64,000 nucleotides of DNA from DASQZK01 sp963809925. Lineage in GTDB: Bacteria; Bacteroidota; Bacteroidia; Bacteroidales; GCA-2748055. This document shows, in pieces, positions 7,313 to 15,683 of the stretch (position 1 is the stretch's first letter; each line of letters begins with the position of its first letter). The position numbers were made by a program, and so were the translations under genes. Under the pieces are notes generated by a model. It ran no database searches and was not told the DNA's origin. It saw nothing but the letters and a program-made list of their open reading frames with translations. The stretch is taken from the NCBI GenBank assembly GCA_963809925.1, contig CAWELH010000006.1:248001-312000 (forward strand). Direction: 5' to 3'.

Positions 7313-8644
7313 ATGATTAAGATTCCTGTCAACTTCCCATTTAGCCCGCGCCGGTCCCCGGTTTTTTACGGCTGGATAATACTCTTTGCAGGTATAGTCG
7401 GTGTAATCATGAGTATTCCCGGCCAAACCATGGGTGTTTCCGTTTTTACGGATCATCTTATCAAGGATCTTTCGATCAGCAGGGTAGGCCTTAGTACTGC
7501 ATATCTGGTCGGAACAGCCGCCAGTGGTTTTATCATTACTCATGCAGGTATACTTTACGACAAGTTAGGTGCACGAATTATCGCTATCATGTCGGGATTT
7601 TTTCTTGGCCTGATGTTAATTTACCTTTCCAGGGTAGATGTCATCGCATCTTCTATCGGCAGGCTTATACCCCATTTAAAAGGTGACGATATAATTTTTG
7701 GCCTTATGGTTCTGGGTTTTTTTGGAATACGTTTTTTTGGCCAGGGTGTATTGACCATGACCTCACGCAATATGGTAATGAAATGGTTTGATCGGAGAAG
7801 GGGCTTCGCCAATTCTTTCCTGGGTGTTTTCACCTCTTTCGGATTCTCTTATTCTCCCCGGATTATCCAAAAGATGATCGACCATTCCGGTTGGCGTGAA
7901 TCATGGATCTACCTTGCTGTGATTTGCGGAATTGGCTTTGTTATCTTCGCAGCGATATTTTTCAGGGACAATCCCGAAGACGCCAGCCTGATCCCCGACG
8001 GTAAAAAGATAGCCAGATCGTCAAAAAGGTTCAAATCGACACCAGACAAAGATTATACGCTGAAGGAAGCCGTAAAAACTTTCTCTTTCTGGGTGTTTAA
8101 CCTTACACTAACAATGAACGCCCTTTATCTGACTGCGTATACATTCCATGTTGTCTCCGTATTTGGTCATTACGGGTATGACAATGCAAAAGCAGTTTCC
8201 ATTTTTCTTCCAACAGCATTTGTAGCCGTGGGTTTTACATTTGCAGGCAGCTGGCTGAGCGACTATATCCGTTTAAAGTTATTGCTTAGTGTTAATACCA
8301 TCGGTCTTCTTCTCTCTATGGCTGGCATGCTGGCATTGGGAACACCTTCGGGAATTCCGCTGATCATTGCCGGTAACGGCATCTCAAACGGTATGTTTGG
8401 CATTTTGATGGCTATAACATGGCCCCGGTTTTTCGGCGTTAAGCACCTGGGACATATCTCGGGTTTCGCAATGAGCTGGACGGTGATTGGAAGCGCACTG
8501 GGGCCGTTCTTTTTCAGTGTATCAAATTCCTATTCAGGAAGCTACAATCCCGCAGTGATGATACTTGGCGCGATCTCACTGGTCTTGCTGCTCCTCTCAT
8601 TCAGAGCGAATAATGTCAATGACGCCCGGCTCGGCCAGACATGA
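7313..8644 (+). CDS. major facilitator superfamily transporter (OFA/monocarboxylate-like)
   Basis: About 443 residues with roughly twelve hydrophobic segments in two six-helix halves joined by a basic loop around residues 220-255. The first helix begins with FYGWIILFAGIVGVIMSIPGQ, typical of oxalate/formate antiporter-like and MCT-like MFS proteins. The loop between helices 2 and 3 carries the DKLGAR signature. I chose the ATG at 7313 (MIKIPVNF) over 7277 because the longer form adds a hairpin-encoded extension. The substrate is not evident, though small organic anions are typical for such relatives. It is divergent from the DUF3160 gene. Confidence 0.85.
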   Translation: MIKIPVNFPFSPRRSPVFYGWIILFAGIVGVIMSIPGQTMGVSVFTDHLIKDLSISRVGLSTAYLVGTAASGFIITHAGILYDKLGARIIAIMSGFFLGLMLIYLSRVDVIASSIGRLIPHLKGDDIIFGLMVLGFFGIRFFGQGVLTMTSRNMVMKWFDRRRGFANSFLGVFTSFGFSYSPRIIQKMIDHSGWRESWIYLAVICGIGFVIFAAIFFRDNPEDASLIPDGKKIARSSKRFKSTPDKDYTLKEAVKTFSFWVFNLTLTMNALYLTAYTFHVVSVFGHYGYDNAKAVSIFLPTAFVAVGFTFAGSWLSDYIRLKLLLSVNTIGLLLSMAGMLALGTPSGIPLIIAGNGISNGMFGILMAITWPRFFGVKHLGHISGFAMSWTVIGSALGPFFFSVSNSYSGSYNPAVMILGAISLVLLLLSFRANNVNDARLGQT

Positions 8645-8734
8645 CACCGGCACTTCTTACCAAATAACTGTCAGCATTATAACGTCGGAACTTGCCAACT
8701 TTTTTACTAGCTTTACAAAAAAGATCACGAAATC

Positions 8735-9115
8735 ATGAAAACATTCCACAAGCACTACAGGATAAAAGCCGCTCCTGAGGAGGTTTACAATGCACTGGTT
8801 AAACCCTTCGCAATCGCTCTCTGGACCGGAGCAAAAGTTCAAATGGAAGAAAAAGCCGGTACGGAATTTTCTCTTTTCGATGGCGATATAAGTGGCGTAA
8901 ATCTCGAATTCGTTACGAATGAAAAAATTGTGCAAGAGTGGTACTTCGGTGATCAGGATGAAAAATCCATCGTAACGCTAAATCTCAGGGCCGACAAAAT
9001 TTACACTGCTGTTGAACTTACCCATTCCAATATCCCCGACGATGCCTTCAACGATATAAAGGAAGGCTGGGATAAGTACTATTTTGGTGGCCTCGAAGAG
9101 TTTTTCCATCATTAG
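8735..9115 (+). CDS. SRPBCC (START/AHSA1-like) domain protein
   Basis: 126 residues, a single helix-grip domain. The N-terminus YRIKAAPEEVYNALVKPFAIALWTG is the classic AHSA1-type start, and VQEWYFGDQDEKSIVTLNL and the C-terminal GWDKYYFGGLEEFF helix complete the fold. Such proteins bind small hydrophobic ligands or, in the AHSA1 group, Hsp90. No signal peptide is present, so it is cytoplasmic. It follows the MFS gene by 90 nt in the same direction, but a functional link is not evident. Confidence 0.85.
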   Translation: MKTFHKHYRIKAAPEEVYNALVKPFAIALWTGAKVQMEEKAGTEFSLFDGDISGVNLEFVTNEKIVQEWYFGDQDEKSIVTLNLRADKIYTAVELTHSNIPDDAFNDIKEGWDKYYFGGLEEFFHH

Positions 9116-9179
9116 CGTCATCTTTTAACAGTGATTTCTCCGGACCAGGTGCAAGCCTCAGCTTTCGGTTCGGACGGTT

Positions 9180-11384
9180 CTAGTTCACTGTCACTGAAGT
9201 CCGTACAAATTGTTTCCCAAGCACTTCGCTTCTTTTTACCGGGGAAGCGCCACCGATGACCAGACCATATTTCCCGGGAACGAGGATGGCATTCCCTGCT
9301 TCATCAATAGTCCTGAAATCGCCCGATGATAATTCAATCTCGACTTCCTTTTCCTCCCCTGCATTTAGATAGACTTTACGGAATGATTTGAGTGCGAAGA
9401 AAGGAGAGTTCCTTACGGCATCAGGGTAGGTGAGATACAATTGAATAATTTCATTCCCATCCATATCTCCTGCATTGTGCAATCGAACTGTCACAAGCAT
9501 CTTGTCACCTTCCTTGATCGTAGCATTTCCAACAGCGCAGGATTCATATTCGAAATGAGAATAGCTGAGTCCAAATCCAAAAGGAAATGCCGGTTCACCG
9601 GTCATATACCGGTATGTCCTGCCCTTCATGGAGTAATTATTATAAGGAGGAAGCTGACTGAATGACTCCGGGAAAGTGATGGGCAGCCGCCCCGATGGGT
9701 TGTAATCTCCAAAGAGGATGTCAGCCAGTGCATTCCCGCCTTCCTCACCCGGGTACCAGGCATAAATAATGGCATCAACGTATGGTTCAACTTCTTTAAC
9801 ATCGACAGGGCTGCCGGCCGTTAGGACAAGAATAACCGGTTTATTACCCACCGCTGAGATTTTTTTAATGTACTTTACCTGGTTGTCGGGCAGTCCGTAG
9901 TCCAACCGGTCACCGAAGTGATGTGAGGAAATGGATTCGCCCTCCTCCCCTTCAATCTGGCCAGTAATACCGGCTACCACCACCACAGCGTCAGCATTGG
10001 CAGCACCACCTGTTGACCAGTCGATGGGATTAGGATTTTCCATATCAAGCAGGAATCCCTTCTTATATTCAACCGTGGTACCCGCACTCACCTTTGATAC
10101 CAGACCCTCCAGAAAGGTTACCATGTCATCACTGACTCCGTAATAGTTACCCAGAAGAGGCTCAATATCTGCAGCATTCGGACCCACAACATATAGCGAT
10201 TGTATGCTGTCGCGAAGAGGCAGCACTCCGTCATTTTTAAGAAGCACCATGGATTCACAGGCTGCCTTTCTGGCCAGGGCCCTGTGTTCAGCAGAGCCGA
10301 TTACTGTGGGTGGGATGACATCATAAGGATTCAGCCCTTGCGGATCAAACAGGCCGAGTTTAAACCTGGTCCTGAGAAGGATCCTGAGGGAAGAATCTAT
10401 ATCCGTTTCAGAAACCAGGCCCTGCTTTACAGCTTCGATCAGATACGGATTGAAAATATTTCCACAATTCAGATTAACACCACTATGAAATGCCATGGAG
10501 GCAGCCTCAACCGCTGTTGCAGCCGTTCCATGACCCTCAAAGATATCCCTGAGAGCCCAGCAATCGGAAGTGATATAACCCGTAAATCCCCATTCTTCCC
10601 GAAGTACCTCCGTAAGAAGTTCAGGGCTTGCACAGCATGGTTCATCATTCGTGCGATTGTAGGCGCACATAAATCCTTCAACACCGGCCTCGGCAAGCGC
10701 CTTAAAAGCAGTAAAGTACGTTTCATTCATATCCTTCGGAGAGGCGATGGCATTAAATTCATGTCTAAGCCGTTCCGGTCCGCTGTGAACAACGAAATGT
10801 TTAGCACATGCTGCGGCTTTCAAATATCGATCATTATCACCCTGTAAACCTTTAACAAATGCCGTTCCGAGTGTAGCGCTCAGGTAAGGATCTTCTCCAT
10901 AGGTTTCCTGACCTCTGCCCCACCTGGGATCCCTGAAAATATTGACATTTGGTGTCCAAAAAGTAAGACCGGCGTACTGACCACGGTTACCGATCGAGGT
11001 TGAAATTTTAAATTTAGCCCTGGCCTCATCACCAATGGCAGATGAAATCTTAAAGATAAGACTGTCGTCAAACATGGCAGCCATGCCGATGGCCTGAGGA
11101 AATACAGTTGCCTTTCCATTCCTTGCCACTCCATGAAGACATTCATTCCACCAGTTGTATTCCGGAATTCCGAGTCGCTCTATTGCTGGTGCGTTATACA
11201 TCATCTGGCCTACCTTCTCCTCAAGTGTCAGTCTCAATACCAGATCATTTACCCGTTCATTTACCGGCAGACGATAATCAAGGAAAGGATATTCCGGCTT
11301 AAAGTTCTCGCTGGTAACAGGTTGAGAATGCTGACACGAAGTAATAATAAAAACAACCGATAAGAGAGCAATCAGATTTTTCAT
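9180..11384 (-). CDS. glycoside hydrolase family 3 lipoprotein, beta-xylosidase/beta-glucosidase-like
   Basis: 734 residues. The signal peptide ends in a lipobox (IITSC, C17), so it is a lipoprotein of the outer or inner membrane. The N-terminal TIM-barrel region shows YNWWNECLHGVAR and the ATVFPQAIG strand, features I associate with the xylosidase branch of GH3. KHFVVHSGPE follows, and the nucleophile D274 lies in ITSDCW. The second alpha/beta sandwich domain (GEEGGNALADILFGDYNPSGRLP) and a C-terminal fibronectin III-like domain complete the family order. It removes terminal sugars from plant-type oligosaccharides. No SusC/SusD pair is nearby, so this is not a classical polysaccharide utilisation locus. 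Confidence 0.93.
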   Translation of the reverse strand: MKNLIALLSVVFIITSCQHSQPVTSENFKPEYPFLDYRLPVNERVNDLVLRLTLEEKVGQMMYNAPAIERLGIPEYNWWNECLHGVARNGKATVFPQAIGMAAMFDDSLIFKISSAIGDEARAKFKISTSIGNRGQYAGLTFWTPNVNIFRDPRWGRGQETYGEDPYLSATLGTAFVKGLQGDNDRYLKAAACAKHFVVHSGPERLRHEFNAIASPKDMNETYFTAFKALAEAGVEGFMCAYNRTNDEPCCASPELLTEVLREEWGFTGYITSDCWALRDIFEGHGTAATAVEAASMAFHSGVNLNCGNIFNPYLIEAVKQGLVSETDIDSSLRILLRTRFKLGLFDPQGLNPYDVIPPTVIGSAEHRALARKAACESMVLLKNDGVLPLRDSIQSLYVVGPNAADIEPLLGNYYGVSDDMVTFLEGLVSKVSAGTTVEYKKGFLLDMENPNPIDWSTGGAANADAVVVVAGITGQIEGEEGESISSHHFGDRLDYGLPDNQVKYIKKISAVGNKPVILVLTAGSPVDVKEVEPYVDAIIYAWYPGEEGGNALADILFGDYNPSGRLPITFPESFSQLPPYNNYSMKGRTYRYMTGEPAFPFGFGLSYSHFEYESCAVGNATIKEGDKMLVTVRLHNAGDMDGNEIIQLYLTYPDAVRNSPFFALKSFRKVYLNAGEEKEVEIELSSGDFRTIDEAGNAILVPGKYGLVIGGASPVKRSEVLGKQFVRTSVTVN

Positions 11385-11635
11385 ACTATCAGGATTTTTT
11401 TGGTTCGATTCTTCAGACAGCGTAAAAATACGAAATTTTACCCTTACCGGCTCCCATACTTTGGTCAGGTTACTCCCGATGCAATGCCCTGATCAGTGGT
11501 TTTTCAATTTCAACATTGTATGAACAGGCCGGATCCCGTAAACGGATGCCTCTTTTTTTCCATTCTTCCGTATAAAAATATATCTTTATCCGTTCTCTCA
11601 ATCTAAATCTTTAGGCTCATATAAAATTTACTTCC

Positions 11636-13225
11636 ATGAAAAAGTTTTTCTCCGCTCGGGCTATACTGGCGCTCCTTTCAACCGTCCTCCTTTTATCATG
11701 TAGCGAAACAAACGACCCGAAGGTTCTCAGGGTCTCCGTTCCCCAATTGCAGAATTTTAATGCTGACGGAGATCTTTCAGAATGGTCTGGTATCCAAGCA
11801 ACACGACTTTATTCCAATGCTCTTGGAGAATATCCCGAACCGGCTGACCTTGAGGCCTGGTTGAAAACCGCATGGAACAGCAACGGACTGCTGATCAGCC
11901 TGGATATCACCGACGATGTGGTTACCACCAACTCAGTTGCACCCTGGACTGCTGATGCAGTCGAACTGTTTCTTTCACCGTTCAGGGGATCTGACGACAT
12001 CATACAACTGAGCTTCGTGGCAGCACTGGACAGTAGCGGTCAGCCTTTCTGCAATATAAATGATTTCCGTGAAACACCTGAACTTCAAAAAGTTGATATT
12101 AAATCTGACATCACTGCTTCATTTATCAGGAAAGAAGGGCATACACGTTGGGAAATCATGGTAAATCCCGGATGTATTGGCATTGATCCGGAAGCGGGGA
12201 ATCAAATTGCTGCCCAGGTCTATGTGGATGATGCGGATTCAAAGGACAATACGAAAAAGAACCAGCTCCTCTGGTACAACCTCGGTAACAGCTATCTGAA
12301 CTCTTTTGCGATGTACGATGTCACGTTCACAGCTTCTGAAAGTACAGTAATCGAAGGAACTTCTGATCTTGTCATCACCGATAACGATGAAGCTGGCATG
12401 CGGATTTTTGGTGCTGTAAGTGGCGATAATATCCGCATTGACAGGAACGGGATGAAATTTTTCGAGGCAAAAGCTAAAAGCGATGTTAAGTGGAAACCGG
12501 ATACATTCGACTTCAGCCATAATGATCTGGACTTTGAGCATGACAGCCTGATGGTCTTTATCAACAACAAGCCGGTTGGCTTTCATGACCTATATATTTC
12601 ACCCCGGCGATATGTAAAAGCCGAGAGGATGCCCTTTGATGTCGAGATCAGGAATTTTGTCATGAAGGACCGACTTAATTTTCCCCCTGCCGGAGCCACA
12701 TTGTTTATCGGTAGTTCAAGTATAAGAAAATGGAATACGGTGCAGAATGATTTCCCGGATCTGAAAGTTATTCACAGAGGATTCGGCGGTTCGACCTCAG
12801 AAGAGGCCCTGATGTATATGGACAAGATCGTTTTGCCTTACAAACCGGCCCAAATCGTCTACTATGAGGGTGACAATGATGTACCTCGCGGCTTTTCCGC
12901 TGAAAAAATCCGTGATAATGTGAAAGCCTTCATCGACAGGGCTCTGGAGCAGAATCCCGATACAAAGATTTACATCCTTTCACCAAAACCCTGCATTGCC
13001 CGCAGAAAGCTCTGGGACAAATATCTCGCTGCACATGTTCAGCTGCGGACACTGGCCGATGCCTATCCGAATGTGAAATATGTTGATGTGTCGTCAGCCA
13101 TGTTCGACAAAAAAGGAAAACTTAAAGAAGAGATCTTTGTCGCCGACGGCGTACACATGAATGAGGACGGTTATAAAATCTGGACTGCGGTCATCAGGGA
13201 CGCTCTCGGTCTTGATCAGCGGTAA
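11636..13225 (+). CDS. lipoprotein with CBM9-like sugar-binding domain fused to SGNH/GDSL hydrolase
   Basis: 529 residues. The lipobox cysteine is C22 (LLLSC). Residues about 35-220 resemble CBM9-type domains (NADGDLSEWSGI, then TAWNSNGLLISLDITDD and the APWTADAVELFLSP strand), which bind carbohydrate ends. The C-terminal 180 residues are an SGNH hydrolase: block I FIGSSSIRKW, block II GFGGST, block III EGDND, and the catalytic pair in DGVHMNEDG. The likely activity is deacetylation or de-esterification of plant polysaccharide. It lies opposite the GH3 lipoprotein with a 250-nt interval, which fits a shared substrate. I see no clear linker repeat between the halves. Confidence 0.82.
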   Translation: MKKFFSARAILALLSTVLLLSCSETNDPKVLRVSVPQLQNFNADGDLSEWSGIQATRLYSNALGEYPEPADLEAWLKTAWNSNGLLISLDITDDVVTTNSVAPWTADAVELFLSPFRGSDDIIQLSFVAALDSSGQPFCNINDFRETPELQKVDIKSDITASFIRKEGHTRWEIMVNPGCIGIDPEAGNQIAAQVYVDDADSKDNTKKNQLLWYNLGNSYLNSFAMYDVTFTASESTVIEGTSDLVITDNDEAGMRIFGAVSGDNIRIDRNGMKFFEAKAKSDVKWKPDTFDFSHNDLDFEHDSLMVFINNKPVGFHDLYISPRRYVKAERMPFDVEIRNFVMKDRLNFPPAGATLFIGSSSIRKWNTVQNDFPDLKVIHRGFGGSTSEEALMYMDKIVLPYKPAQIVYYEGDNDVPRGFSAEKIRDNVKAFIDRALEQNPDTKIYILSPKPCIARRKLWDKYLAAHVQLRTLADAYPNVKYVDVSSAMFDKKGKLKEEIFVADGVHMNEDGYKIWTAVIRDALGLDQR

Positions 13226-13323
13226 AAAGATTTACCCTTACGGCATTTTACAGTTATCCATGAGTTGCCGGGTGGGGTGAATGGTTGAAGAGCAATCGCA
13301 GTATATCTCAAAAGGCAGCATCT

Positions 13324-14352
13324 TCAATTTGTCAGAAGCTCCGTAAAGGCGTATTCTGGGAGCATCTCATGATTACCTTCAAACAGGATAATTTTGAGAT
13401 GTTTGTATTCCTTTTTCAGGATGATTTTTCTTCCCGAAATTTCACCCATGTCCGCAAGCGGCTCTCTCTTTTCAAGAAGTAATAATTTTTCCTTATCACT
13501 GATATAGACTCCGGGATCTGTCACATTCATATCGGAAAGAATCTTATTGTAAAAATTTATCGATTGGGTGATTGGAACACTTCCCTGGATTCCATCATAG
13601 ATCCCGGCATAGATGCTTAGTTCCGACGCGTTAAGTTTGTCCACGGGAGTTACCCAAAAATATGGGGACCTGTCCTTCGCCGCCGCTATATTCAGTACAC
13701 CAGGATTGGATCCTGTACAAAGAAGAATATCGCCGGCGTATTTATTCCCGCGTATTTTGCTTTCATTATACCAGGTAACAAGGTTAGTAATGGATGCCCA
13801 GGCCGAAAATTTCCTGATATGGTACCGTGACTTCATGAAGGTAGCAAGTGTGGCATAGCCTCCCCCGCTCACACCAATAACATAAATCGCAGATGTATCA
13901 GTATTGGAATTCTGAAGTGCGAAGCCGATGGCTGCATCGATATCCGATAGCGCCATTTCACTGCAACAAGCTTCGGTCCTGTTGTTTTCACCTCTGAAAT
14001 CAGGGTGGATATAATTCAGATCCTTCGATTTGCACATCAGCGCAAGAGGATCAACCTGGGTATAATTGCCACTCCAGGTATGCAGGCTTACGACCAGCGG
14101 ACGGGCTATATCTGACGTTGTTTTGTAAAAATAAGCTTTCTGAACTGTCGAATCATTTTCGGAGGGGATTTCTACCAGACTGAAGTCTGGCGGCCAGTCA
14201 ACAATTCTAGTATCATCGTATTTTATCACTTCCTTTTCAGGAGGATCAGCTTTCATGTTTTTTTCTGATTTCTTTTGTTGAATAAACGCAAAGGTCAGGA
14301 TTCCCAAAACGACAGCAAGTAAATAACCTGTAATTTTTTTTAGGTATTTCAT
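13324..14352 (-). CDS. secreted or membrane-anchored alpha/beta hydrolase (S9-like)
   Basis: 342 residues. An N-terminal hydrophobic segment (about 8-24) could be an uncleaved anchor or signal peptide. The fold markers are LVVSLHTWSG (oxyanion strand), HPDFRGENN, and the nucleophile elbow VIGVSGGGYATL (G-x-S-x-G). The terminal histidine is probably in LFEGNHEM near residue 329. It resembles prolyl-oligopeptidase or esterase-type hydrolases. Substrate is unknown; it sits convergent with the CBM9-SGNH gene and may act on the same material. The following 14353-14646 interval holds nothing I can name. Confidence 0.78.
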   Translation of the reverse strand: MKYLKKITGYLLAVVLGILTFAFIQQKKSEKNMKADPPEKEVIKYDDTRIVDWPPDFSLVEIPSENDSTVQKAYFYKTTSDIARPLVVSLHTWSGNYTQVDPLALMCKSKDLNYIHPDFRGENNRTEACCSEMALSDIDAAIGFALQNSNTDTSAIYVIGVSGGGYATLATFMKSRYHIRKFSAWASITNLVTWYNESKIRGNKYAGDILLCTGSNPGVLNIAAAKDRSPYFWVTPVDKLNASELSIYAGIYDGIQGSVPITQSINFYNKILSDMNVTDPGVYISDKEKLLLLEKREPLADMGEISGRKIILKKEYKHLKIILFEGNHEMLPEYAFTELLTN

Positions 14353-14646
14353 TTTTTCACGGCTTATGGTTTTTCATTATTAAAACTTTCTACCCAGTAT
14401 CCTGCAAAAATGAGAAAAAAAGCAACATGGAACAATTGAAAGAATAATTCGGCTTCATGATCAAACTGTTGTATGATATCCAGTTCCATCACAGCTAAGA
14501 CTTCAGAGATTATAGCTCACAAATCGTGCTGGAAGATAGGGCGTCTGCATAACTTCTATGTCAGTATGTTATAGCCTATAGCTCAGTAGGTGCAAGCTTC
14601 ATTCCATTAACTAATTTTCTTTATATTTACCCGCCGAGCAAACCAT

Positions 14647-15591
14647 ATGAATTATCCATTGAAGAAAGGTATTGTTATAAAATCAACCGGAAGCTGGTTT
14701 ACCGTGAAGGCGGACGATCAGACATTTGTGAACTGCAAGATTAAAGGGATATACCGTATAAAGGGGATCAGGGCAACCAATCCGGTTGCTGTTGGCGACA
14801 GGGTGGAATTCAAAATTCAGGATGGCAGCGGCAGTGGCACAGGCATGATTACCCGCATCGGAGAAAGGAAGAATTATATCATCAGACGTTCTCCCAACCT
14901 TTCAAAAGAATACCAGCTCATCGCAGCGAATGTGGATCAGGCATGGCTTATGGTAACGCTTGCTTCTCCGAAGACATTTCCCGAATTTATAGACCGCTTC
15001 CTCGTTATGACCGAGGCATATAGTATTCCCGTTAATTTACTTTTTAATAAAACCGATCTATATGGGGATACACGCCGGACGGAATTATCATGGCTGATGA
15101 ATGTATACCAGGATATCGGATACCCATGCTATGCCATATCGGCAAAGCTAAATCAGAATACCGATATACTCAGGGAAAAAATGCAGGGTAAACTGAATGT
15201 TATCTCGGGAAATTCAGGTGTAGGTAAATCCACCCTGATAAATGTTCTTGATCCCGGATTGGATCTCCGAACATCGGAGATCTCCGGTGCACATAAATCA
15301 GGAAAACATACCACAACTTTTTCGGAGATGCATGAATTTTCATTCGGTGGGTATATCATTGATACACCAGGTATAAAGGGATTTGGATTACTAGATTTCG
15401 GGAATGATGAACTTTTTCATTACTTTCCGGAAATTTTCAAAGCATCCTCAGGTTGCCGTTTTCACAACTGTACACATACGCATGAACCGGGATGTGCTGT
15501 AACAGAAGCCGTTCATGAAGGCACAATAAGTGAAACGCGATATATTAGTTACTTAAATATGCTCGATGATGAAGGTGGAAAATACCGCTAA
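14647..15591 (+). CDS. rsgA: ribosome small-subunit-dependent GTPase A
   Basis: 314 residues. RsgA releases late assembly factors from the 30S subunit. It has an N-terminal OB fold (KGIVIKSTGSWFTVK), then a circularly permuted GTPase with NKTD (G4) and ISAK (G5) before the P-loop GNSGVGKS (188-195) and DTPG (G3). The C-terminal zinc finger follows the C-x5-H-x-C pattern (CRFHNCTHTHEPGC). Everything expected of a functional enzyme is present. The start at 14647 gives the standard OB-fold N-terminus. Confidence 0.96.
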   Translation: MNYPLKKGIVIKSTGSWFTVKADDQTFVNCKIKGIYRIKGIRATNPVAVGDRVEFKIQDGSGSGTGMITRIGERKNYIIRRSPNLSKEYQLIAANVDQAWLMVTLASPKTFPEFIDRFLVMTEAYSIPVNLLFNKTDLYGDTRRTELSWLMNVYQDIGYPCYAISAKLNQNTDILREKMQGKLNVISGNSGVGKSTLINVLDPGLDLRTSEISGAHKSGKHTTTFSEMHEFSFGGYIIDTPGIKGFGLLDFGNDELFHYFPEIFKASSGCRFHNCTHTHEPGCAVTEAVHEGTISETRYISYLNMLDDEGGKYR

Positions 15592-15683
15592 GGAGAGGAA
15601 CATTTCAAGGTATTTTGCGTATCCGAAATCATGTAAATTCATAACAACCATTAATAAGATCAGAAATATTCCCCGACAACCTG

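Noticed and set aside
10200..10847. Open frame of 215 codons on the plus strand
   Set aside because: Antisense to the GH3 gene, whose catalytic motifs are intact; composition is that of a shadow frame.
13221..13236. GGTAAA-AAGA-TTTACC hairpin at the CBM9-SGNH stop codon
   Set aside because: Short AT-rich stem without a T-run; not a credible terminator.
14571..14600. Sequence resembling a tRNA 5' half (GCCTATAGCTCAGTAGGT)
   Set aside because: No anticodon arm, T-arm (GGTTCGA) or acceptor complement follows.
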